A DNA stretch of 21,201 bases, from NCBI GenBank assembly GCA_934699305.1, contig CAKUWM010000019.1, positions 1 to 21,201 on the forward strand, in the 5' to 3' direction. The translations under genes and the position numbers were made by a program. Position 1 is the first letter of the stretch. Each line of letters starts with the position of its first letter. Below, piece after piece: positions 14,277 to 21,201 of the stretch. Source of the stretch: an uncultured Saprospiraceae bacterium (GTDB taxonomy: Bacteria; Bacteroidota; Bacteroidia; Chitinophagales; Saprospiraceae). The notes beneath the pieces are model-generated. The model made no database searches. It was not told the DNA's origin and worked only from the letters and a program-made list of their open reading frames with translations.

Positions 14277-16944
14277 TCAAAAATTTAGAAGTTAAATAAG
14301 TAAAACTTGATGTTCTGCTTACTTCATTATGAGGCAGGAGTAAGTATTTCCAATCTTTACCCTGATTGGCTGTTGTATATTCAGATGCATATTTACAGAA
14401 TCGTACTGCTGCTGCTTTTTTGGCTAATACAGTTTCTTCTTCCGTTTGGTCTGAGCGCTTTACCTCAACCATATAAATTGTAAGTTTTGTTTCTACAATG
14501 AAGTCGGGCTCATAACGTTTAGAATTGTTATCCCAGTAAATTCTGAATTGATTAGGGGCTGGTCTTAACCACTTAATTACTGTTTCATCATTTTCTAATA
14601 CGAAGGCTAAATCCTGCTCAGCTTTACTATCAAACTTATACTCAAAATGACAAGCCTTTTCAAAACCTCTAAAAACATATTTAGGAATTATATTGATAGG
14701 GCTTACTATATCTCGATAATCTTTAAAACCTGCATTTACCAAAGATGAAAAACTCCATTGCTCAATACGAATAAATGGAAAAACTCTAGGGGCTATATAG
14801 TCAGCTGAATGCAATACAAAATGCTGTTTCATTTGATTATAAACCTTTTCTGCAATGGCTGTCTTAAATTGGAAAATAGCCTGTGGTAATTCTTCTTCAT
14901 TAGCAATGTTGTCTTTTATAGCTTCATAGGCTTGGGTTCCCAAATGATATAGTAATTCTGCATTTTCATCATAATCAATTTCTGGATAGTCAATCAATTC
15001 AGCAATAATTAATTTTATTGGATTCCCATAAGAACCACTTGATTTTGCTTTTAAAGTTTCTATTTGCCTGTCTTTTAATCCCATGCGGATAATTTCTTGC
15101 TCTAAGGCTTGAAAATTGAATCCTGTAATATCTAAATCAAAAGACTTGAACTCTGCTCTTGTTTCGCCTTGCACCAAGTCCATACGAGGTATTTCAATAA
15201 TGTTCTTTTTGTACTCAGTAACCATTCTGTCATACACGGCTTTGGCTTCTTCTACAATTTGAGCAGCAAACAAATTAGCTTGTCCTTCGGATAGGTTTTT
15301 CTCTACTTGGCGGATTACTTTACGTTTTACTTCTTCTTTACTGAGGTCTTCTACTTTACGAACCTCCGGTAATGTATTAAAATCTGGCAATACATTAATA
15401 ATTGCTTTTTTAGCATCTAAACTATTTTGGGCTTTTTGCTTGTCTTGTGAATTGACAATTACATCAATTTTCTCCTGCTCCTTTACAAAATTTTGCTCCA
15501 TTATAGGCCTTGAAGTAACTACTACGGTTTTGGTAGTTAAATCTTCTTCAGCTATTTCCACAAAACTCATTTTATTCAATACCGAATTTGGGTCTTGGGC
15601 TGCTTCTATTACTGCATTAAAGTTTTCGTGAGCAACAACTGTTAGTTTATCTATTTTATCTACTCCAGTACGTTTACCCTCATAAGGTAATCGTAGTCCT
15701 CTACCAATAGTTTGCTCTACTAAAACACCTGCATTCGCAGCACGTAGAGGTACAATGGTGTAAAGGTTGGTAACATCCCAACCTTCTTTGAGCATATTTA
15801 CATGGATAACGATTTCTATTTCGTTATCTGGACTTTCTAAAGAAACAAACTGCTTTTCAATGTCTTCTTCTTTTTTGGTTGAAGAATCTATCTGTAATAC
15901 TTTGCCTTTGTATTGCCCTTCATAAAAAGCATCCGTATTAATCAATTCATAAATTTCCTTAGCGTGCGCTATATCCTTACATACCACCAAAATAAAAGGT
16001 TTTACTAATTTTACCTCATTGTTTTTAGAATAGACTTCTAATTCATTTTTGGTGTCTTGGTGTATGCTAATAGCATCTTCCAGTTTGATGATTTCTACCT
16101 CTCTATCAGATAGCGAACCTTTTTGGAAATTCTTACGGGTGGCAATAGCAGGGTTTTTTACAAACTTACCATCAGACAAGGCTTGGGCTAAAGAGTATTC
16201 AAAAACAACGTTTTTAAACTGCTCTCCTTTCTCATCAAAAGGAGTAGCAGTAAGTTCTACTCCTAATACTGGTTTTAGTTCATTAATAGCATTTTTAGAA
16301 GCATCTGCATGGTAACGATGTGCTTCATCCATCAAGATTACTAAATCTTCTAAACCTGATAAATACTCCCAATAAGACTGCCCTAGATATTCTGAAAGCC
16401 TTTTGATTTTTGGAGCTAAACTCACGCCTCCTTTTCGAGTACCTCTATTATCAGAATTGAACTTAGCAATGTTGAAAATATTAATACGGATTTCTGATTC
16501 AGAAAACAATGCCCCTTGTTGCGCATAGTTATCGCCTGTAATAACTACAGGGCGGTTATGTACAAATTCTGAAATACCATTAAACACATATTTGTGATAC
16601 CCAGGATTCCCAAAATCTTCAATGAGTTTATCGTAAATTGTAAGGTTTGGTGCTAAAATGAAAAAGTTTTTGATGCCTTTACATAAGTACAAATAAGCTA
16701 CCATAGCACCCATTAATCGGGTTTTACCAACTCCTGTGGCAATAGAAAAAGCAATGGAAACAAAATCTCGCTCAAAGTCCGTACAAGTAGGGAAATGCGC
16801 TTTTACCTTTTCTAATTCTTTTATTAAATCTACTTCTTTTTTAAGTTCTAACTCAGCTGTAAGTTGAGCCACAATATCCAATGAATCTTGAAGTGGCTCA
16901 CGAAGTGATAAGCGTTGTTTTATGTTGTTTGCAATTGTATTCAT
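14269..16944 (-). CDS. Type III restriction endonuclease Res subunit
   Basis: 891 residues. SF2 helicase motifs appear in order: GVGKT Walker A (71-75), FILAPNLTIYDKL, DEAH (206-209, LMDEAHRYHA), VELTATPFDEKG, then the second RecA domain with EGWDVTNLYTIVPLR and EQTIGRGLRLPYEG. The C-terminus carries a PD-(D/E)xK nuclease: D814 (EPDFIV), E827 and K829 (MVEVKRSD). All catalytic residues look intact. Res translocates or slides on DNA after Mod recognises unmethylated sites and cleaves DNA at a distance. It starts 9 nt after mod and its end overlaps the toxin gene. The size is close to classical Res proteins. It acts in the cytoplasm as a complex with Mod. Confidence 0.9.
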   Translation of the reverse strand: MNTIANNIKQRLSLREPLQDSLDIVAQLTAELELKKEVDLIKELEKVKAHFPTCTDFERDFVSIAFSIATGVGKTRLMGAMVAYLYLCKGIKNFFILAPNLTIYDKLIEDFGNPGYHKYVFNGISEFVHNRPVVITGDNYAQQGALFSESEIRINIFNIAKFNSDNRGTRKGGVSLAPKIKRLSEYLGQSYWEYLSGLEDLVILMDEAHRYHADASKNAINELKPVLGVELTATPFDEKGEQFKNVVFEYSLAQALSDGKFVKNPAIATRKNFQKGSLSDREVEIIKLEDAISIHQDTKNELEVYSKNNEVKLVKPFILVVCKDIAHAKEIYELINTDAFYEGQYKGKVLQIDSSTKKEEDIEKQFVSLESPDNEIEIVIHVNMLKEGWDVTNLYTIVPLRAANAGVLVEQTIGRGLRLPYEGKRTGVDKIDKLTVVAHENFNAVIEAAQDPNSVLNKMSFVEIAEEDLTTKTVVVTSRPIMEQNFVKEQEKIDVIVNSQDKQKAQNSLDAKKAIINVLPDFNTLPEVRKVEDLSKEEVKRKVIRQVEKNLSEGQANLFAAQIVEEAKAVYDRMVTEYKKNIIEIPRMDLVQGETRAEFKSFDLDITGFNFQALEQEIIRMGLKDRQIETLKAKSSGSYGNPIKLIIAELIDYPEIDYDENAELLYHLGTQAYEAIKDNIANEEELPQAIFQFKTAIAEKVYNQMKQHFVLHSADYIAPRVFPFIRIEQWSFSSLVNAGFKDYRDIVSPINIIPKYVFRGFEKACHFEYKFDSKAEQDLAFVLENDETVIKWLRPAPNQFRIYWDNNSKRYEPDFIVETKLTIYMVEVKRSDQTEEETVLAKKAAAVRFCKYASEYTTANQGKDWKYLLLPHNEVSRTSSFTYLTSKFLNE

Positions 16945-16953
16945 GTCTGTGCT

Positions 16954-18711
16954 TTAAAATAATGAAGTTTGGTCGTTAGACTTAGATGCGTCCCTTATGG
17001 CTTGTACACTGATTTCTTCAACACCATCATCAGCATCTTTATTACTTTCATCTACAGGCATATTAACAATATTTAGGCTGTAATCTTCTGTACCATATTC
17101 ACATCTACCCAAAAGCATTAAAGGAATTTTTTTGATGGTAATGTTTCCGAATTTACCTTTACATTCCTTTTGAAAACTTTTACAACAAACAAGCAAGGTT
17201 TCCCCAGATTGCATGTCGTCTTTTATACTGTCTAGTGCTTCAACGGTTAGAAACTGTGTAGTTGTAAAAATAAAATCTTGTTCTGAACTTTGCCCTTGTT
17301 TCCAATAGGTACTTTCATGGGGTTGGTATTTAAAACCCTCTTGCTTCGCCATAGCTGCTGCTAACATATCTGCATTATACTCTTGACTAATAACCCAATT
17401 ACCAAACTTATCTTGCTTTAATAAACTGGGTGCAAGGGTATAGAATTTAAAACCGTCACCACCTTGCCAGTTTTGAGCTTTGGTAATACCTGATAAATCT
17501 TTACCTTCTACGATTGATCTTAGTCTTTTAAGGCAATGTGTATGTGCTTGTTCGCCTAATTCAATACCGATGTATTTCCTTTTCATTTTATGAGCAACCG
17601 CTGCCGTAGTTCCTGAACCTAAAAAAGAATCTAAGACCAAATCACCTTCTTGAGTGGATATATCAAAACATCTTTCAATAAGTTTTTCAGGTTTTTTTCC
17701 TTTTGGAAAATCAACACCTCCTTCATTCGCAAGGCCTTCAATAGATATATCAGTCCAAATATCCGTGATAAGTTCTCCTGGCAGCTTGTAACCATCAATA
17801 TCTTTAAGACGTTCTTTATATGACAGAACCCTTTCGCCACCAATGAAAAGATAATCCATATCATCATTGGGGTGAGTAATTATTCTATCTTTTATTGATT
17901 TAGATTTTAGAATTGTCTCCTTACGCTTTAGATATGCTCCACCTGACACTGATGCAGTTCTAAAAACATAATCAGCATTTTCAATTGCGAACATTGCAAC
18001 TTGTAAATCAAAATCATCTATTTTTTTCTTTGCTTCTCTTGCATTCGTAAAACCTTGATTGTTTGCAATAACATTAGAAATCGTGTCCCACTTCCAATTT
18101 TCTCTATCTTCATCAGGGTTAATAAATATATACTTATATTGTGTATCATAACCTTTCTCTATGAATAACTTAGAAGCGTTTAAATTAAACTCAAACTTAT
18201 TCTTTGCATAGAAAAAGATATGGTTAGCTTGTTTAAAGAGGCCACCAGAAGTACTCTTAAAACCAAAAGGTTTATTTGTAGCATTTATTATTTGATTGAT
18301 ATAATTTGAACGCCCAAATATTTCATCCAATAATACTTTACAATAAGCAGCTTCATTGTCATCTAAATGAACAAACATTACCCCATCTTTCGCTAATAGA
18401 TTATGAAGTATTCTAAAACGTCTTGACATTAAGTCCAACCAAATTGAATGTTCTACACCATCATCATAATGTTCAAATGCTGCCCCTGTATTAAAAGGTG
18501 GATCAATATAAATACATTTTACTTTGCCAGCATAATCTTGTTCCAATGCTTTTAAGGCAAGGAGGTTGTCTCCGTGTATTAGCATATTTTCACTATTGGG
18601 GTCGCCATAGCTGTACTCGGGGTTTTCTATTAGAATACGTGGTTCTAGCTTAGGCTCTTCGCCCTTGCCAATCCAAGTGAGTTCTAGTTTTTGTAAATTC
18701 TTCTTTGCCAT
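16954..18711 (-). CDS. Type III DNA methyltransferase Mod (adenine-N6, beta class)
   Basis: 585 residues. The catalytic motif IV DPPFNTG (70-76) precedes the S-adenosylmethionine motif I DSFLGSGTT (361-369), the beta-class order. FPKGKKPEKLIERCFDI and KYIGIELGEQAHTHCLKRL are also typical. The segment between about 130 and 310 would be the target-recognition domain and is more divergent and AT-rich, as expected. Mod methylates an asymmetric adenine site and guides Res. The ATG (18711) starts one base after the stop of the upstream helicase gene (TAAtATG), so the two are probably co-translated. The recognition sequence cannot be read from this. Confidence 0.9.
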   Translation of the reverse strand: MAKKNLQKLELTWIGKGEEPKLEPRILIENPEYSYGDPNSENMLIHGDNLLALKALEQDYAGKVKCIYIDPPFNTGAAFEHYDDGVEHSIWLDLMSRRFRILHNLLAKDGVMFVHLDDNEAAYCKVLLDEIFGRSNYINQIINATNKPFGFKSTSGGLFKQANHIFFYAKNKFEFNLNASKLFIEKGYDTQYKYIFINPDEDRENWKWDTISNVIANNQGFTNAREAKKKIDDFDLQVAMFAIENADYVFRTASVSGGAYLKRKETILKSKSIKDRIITHPNDDMDYLFIGGERVLSYKERLKDIDGYKLPGELITDIWTDISIEGLANEGGVDFPKGKKPEKLIERCFDISTQEGDLVLDSFLGSGTTAAVAHKMKRKYIGIELGEQAHTHCLKRLRSIVEGKDLSGITKAQNWQGGDGFKFYTLAPSLLKQDKFGNWVISQEYNADMLAAAMAKQEGFKYQPHESTYWKQGQSSEQDFIFTTTQFLTVEALDSIKDDMQSGETLLVCCKSFQKECKGKFGNITIKKIPLMLLGRCEYGTEDYSLNIVNMPVDESNKDADDGVEEISVQAIRDASKSNDQTSLF

Positions 18712-18712
18712 A

Positions 18713-21201
18713 TTATATCATTTCCCATTTTATGGTATATAGAGTACTCATGTTTATTTGTTGTTTTAAACGTTTCTCTACATCGTCTAAAAGGGTTTCT
18801 TTTTTATCGTCTATTATGTCTTGCGCTTCATATAGATGTTGCCTTTTTTCACTACGCTTCTTTTCTAAATCTTTAATTACTCGTTGTGCTTTAACTTTAG
18901 ATTCTAGGTTAAGCATTTTTTTAGCTTCTGCTTTACGAAGTTTAATTTCGGCATCTAAATCTCTAATTTCTTTGTCAAGACTTATTTTCATATCATCTGC
19001 CCATTGGTCTAACTTATCCATTTCGGTATCAAAAAAGTCCTTATTTCTATTGGCATTTTCTGATATTATATCTTGGTTTTCTGCAAAGGCTATCTCTTCC
19101 AAATGTTTTGCAATATCATCAGTTACTTCAATGGTATGGCTGTTATGCTTTGCTTGAATAGAAAAGAAACGGTGTGCCAAAGAATTATCTATAATATCGC
19201 CATTATCTGTTCTACAGGCAACGGTTAAATAATCTTCACTTTCAAAAGAAGCTATTTCAATATGATTTACTTGAAGCCAACCTGATTGACCAACGTATTG
19301 CTCTAATGCAGTAACTTTGGTAGGTGTATTAGTATAATCAAACACTAAAGTTTTTGTAGGTGTTTCCAATGCCTTACACGCTTCTAAAATACGTTTTGCA
19401 AGTTTGTGTCCAACCCTATAAATATTGGTATCATCAGGCACTTCAATCTCTGATTTTCGTTTGCCTTCTTCTGGCTTTAAAATCATGTAAGGACCTCTGT
19501 GGATATTTTCTTGTGGAAACGGATTTTGTGTTAGTCTAAATGCATATTTATCTTCATCAAAAACTGCCGACCCATTTAAATAATATTTGGTAGTAGCCCA
19601 AAGACGTTCTTCAAACTTACTAAGATATTCTTTGCTTTGAGTAAGGTTGGTACGCAGTTTTTCTCTAACTTCTTCATCAAAATTTTCAAGTAGAACCTGT
19701 CTGGTTTCTTGAATACGTTCAGAAATATCTGGCTTTAGTTCTTGCTGTAAACTATCAAATGCGGTTTGAATTTCATCTGTAGTTCTGCATTGTTGATATA
19801 TAGTTGCTATTCTTTTTTCAAAATCAACACCATTTCCTATGCTTCCCAAAACTTCATCAGAAGCTCCAAAAACACCATCAAAAAGCCTGAATTTTTCGTC
19901 TAGAAGTTCATAAACTCTTTGGTCTGCTGCATTTTTCTTATTAAGAAAATTGATAACAACAACATCATACTTTTGTCCATATCTATGACATCTACCTATA
20001 CGTTGTTCAATACGTTGTGGATTCCATGGCAAATCGAAATTAACTACTAATGAACAAAACTGAAGATTTATTCCTTCAGCTGCTGCTTCAGTAGCAATCA
20101 TGATTGTAGCTTCCTCTTTGAAATAATCTACAATTGCCGCCCTTTTATCAGCAGTTAATGAACCCGTTAAAATATCTGTACCTTGATGTTCATTTACATA
20201 GGCTTTATATATTTCTTTTGATTTTGGGTCGTTATTAGATCCATTAAATTTGACAACAGTATCATTATAACCACGCTCTTCTAATAAATCAAATAAGAAA
20301 TCTTGAGTTCTTCTAGATTCAGTAAATATTAATACTTTCTTGTTCGCTCCTAACTTTTGAAGTGCCTCAAATCCTTTTTCCAATGCAGTAAATAATTGTT
20401 CTGCCTTTGAGTTTTTTCTAATTTTATTGGCAAGCTCCCTATACCCTTCAAGGTCGGCTTTTTCTTCTTTTAGTTCCTCAATTTCTTGTTCGGTAAAAAA
20501 TTCTTCCACCACAGAATTTTCATTTTCATCCTCTTCTGACCATTCATCTTCAATTTCTTCAAACGTTTCAAAATCATCATTAATTACTTCTAAATCATTA
20601 AACTCATGCTTTTCAACTTTGGCTTCAAGCTTTTTAACTAAAGCATCTAATGTACCATAAATTGCATACGTAGATGAGGCTAACAACTTTCTTAAAATTA
20701 AAGTCATTAATTGGCGTTGACTTGATGGTAAAGCATACAACTTTTCCCTTTGCAGGTACTCTGTTACCCACCAGTATAATTGCATTTCATCTTCCCCGGG
20801 TGCAAATTCAACTACAATAGGAATTCGCTCTGTATATTTAATGTATTCGAGTACTTGACGCCTTAAAGTCCTTTTGCAAACAGGGTATAACCTATTTCTT
20901 AAATCATCATAATTTTCTTGATCTACCAAGCGACTAAATTGGCTTTTAAAGCTTTTTAAATCTCCAAAGATGTAAGGATCAATAAGGCTCACTAATCCGT
21001 AAAGTTCTAATATTGAATTTTGTAATGGAGTTGCAGTAAGCAAAACTTTTTTGCAATGCGCCAGAGCATCTTTAATGGCATTACCAATCTTATTTGAAGG
21101 CTTATAGACATTTCTTAATCTGTGTGCGTCATCAATAATTACTAAATCCCATTGCATATTTTCAAGATATGGAGCTTTGTTTTTAGCAAAGTGATAAGAG
21201 C
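18713..21201 (-). CDS. SNF2/RapA-like helicase, 5' end outside window
   Basis: 828 residues visible, open to the right edge (SYHFAKNKAPYLEN precedes the first internal Met at 21157). The visible part begins just before motif II, here DDAH (LVIIDDAHRLRN), then motif III LLTATPLQNSILELYGLVSL. The C-terminal RecA domain carries ILTGSLTADKRAAIVDYFKE, MIATEAAAEGINLQFCSLVV, and QRIGRCHRYGQ (motif VI), as in SNF2/RapA proteins. An acidic insertion near residue 200 (EDEWSEEDENEN) and a long C-terminal coiled coil (KEIRDLDAEIKLRKAEAKKM and onward) follow. It should be a DNA translocase. The Walker A lysine region is not in view. As first gene of the visible operon it probably remodels DNA or displaces proteins for the restriction complex. 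Confidence 0.85.
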   Translation of the reverse strand, partial: SYHFAKNKAPYLENMQWDLVIIDDAHRLRNVYKPSNKIGNAIKDALAHCKKVLLTATPLQNSILELYGLVSLIDPYIFGDLKSFKSQFSRLVDQENYDDLRNRLYPVCKRTLRRQVLEYIKYTERIPIVVEFAPGEDEMQLYWWVTEYLQREKLYALPSSQRQLMTLILRKLLASSTYAIYGTLDALVKKLEAKVEKHEFNDLEVINDDFETFEEIEDEWSEEDENENSVVEEFFTEQEIEELKEEKADLEGYRELANKIRKNSKAEQLFTALEKGFEALQKLGANKKVLIFTESRRTQDFLFDLLEERGYNDTVVKFNGSNNDPKSKEIYKAYVNEHQGTDILTGSLTADKRAAIVDYFKEEATIMIATEAAAEGINLQFCSLVVNFDLPWNPQRIEQRIGRCHRYGQKYDVVVINFLNKKNAADQRVYELLDEKFRLFDGVFGASDEVLGSIGNGVDFEKRIATIYQQCRTTDEIQTAFDSLQQELKPDISERIQETRQVLLENFDEEVREKLRTNLTQSKEYLSKFEERLWATTKYYLNGSAVFDEDKYAFRLTQNPFPQENIHRGPYMILKPEEGKRKSEIEVPDDTNIYRVGHKLAKRILEACKALETPTKTLVFDYTNTPTKVTALEQYVGQSGWLQVNHIEIASFESEDYLTVACRTDNGDIIDNSLAHRFFSIQAKHNSHTIEVTDDIAKHLEEIAFAENQDIISENANRNKDFFDTEMDKLDQWADDMKISLDKEIRDLDAEIKLRKAEAKKMLNLESKVKAQRVIKDLEKKRSEKRQHLYEAQDIIDDKKETLLDDVEKRLKQQINMSTLYTIKWEMI

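Larger units (their letters stand above)
12885..21201. mobile_element. Putative integrative defence island (right end outside window)
   Basis: It is bounded on the left by the tRNA fragment. All genes inside are on the minus strand, are defence-related and are visibly more AT-rich than the genes left of 11600. The reconstituted tRNA and any integrase would lie beyond the right edge, so the extent and mechanism are inferred. Nothing coding is seen between 12911 and 13079. Confidence 0.6.

Noticed and set aside
14269..21201. Class 1 DISARM system
   Set aside because: The helicase and methylase fit loosely, but the visible third gene is a type III Res with a PD-(D/E)xK end; no DrmA, DrmB or PLD-type DrmC is in view.
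1..21201. CRISPR array or complete tRNA/rRNA gene
   Set aside because: No regularly spaced direct repeats were seen, and only a tRNA 3' fragment is present.

Overview
The window looks like chromosome from a marine-type Flavobacteriaceae (Bacteroidota). The evidence is a TonB-dependent receptor, several exported proteins and lipoproteins with Bacteroidota-style signal peptides, starts without Shine-Dalgarno motifs, one promoter matching the Bacteroidota TAnnTTTG -7 box, and an IS982-type transposase remnant. It has two parts: ordinary chromosome on the left (about 1-12880) and, on the right (about 12885 to the edge), a visibly more AT-rich defence island that begins at a fragment of a tRNA 3' end.

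Left part: the 3' end of a TonB-dependent (probably siderophore) receptor is followed by a PepSY-type inner-membrane protein, a classical iron-uptake pair. A frameshifted IS982 transposase fragment comes next, then an AraC-family regulator and an orphan lipoprotein. After these are a secreted FAD-dependent oxidoreductase (minus strand), a glycerophosphodiester phosphodiesterase lipoprotein (plus strand), an S9 prolyl-oligopeptidase lipoprotein (minus strand) and a divergent LuxR-type regulator. Two gene remnants lie between the phosphodiesterase and the peptidase: the last 26 codons of an antitoxin related to the intact one at 11945-12232, and a broken alpha/beta-hydrolase gene whose start overlaps the peptidase stop.

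Junction (11603-12930): a HigBA-type toxin-antitoxin pair with a good promoter lies between two copies of a 48-bp repeat. Next to it are a winged-helix gene remnant and a possible 53-residue Cys-rich ORF. To the right are a rho-independent terminator and the T-arm plus acceptor 3' strand of a tRNA, probably tRNA-Asn. This is what a displaced attachment site looks like, so everything to the right is probably an integrated element whose other end lies outside the window.

Island (13080-21201, all minus strand, one probable operon read right to left): SNF2-family helicase (5' end missing), type III DNA methyltransferase (Mod), type III restriction helicase-nuclease (Res), ADP-ribosyltransferase-like toxin, small antitoxin-like protein, SecB-like chaperone. 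The last three genes have the architecture of a toxin-antitoxin-chaperone (TAC) system of the CmdTAC kind, and the toxin gene overlaps the end of res. The main result is this coupling of a type III restriction locus carrying an SNF2 helicase to a SecB-dependent ART-type toxin module. A plausible reading is restriction as the first layer and chaperone-gated abortive infection as the second. All assignments come from reading sequence and motifs; no database search was run.
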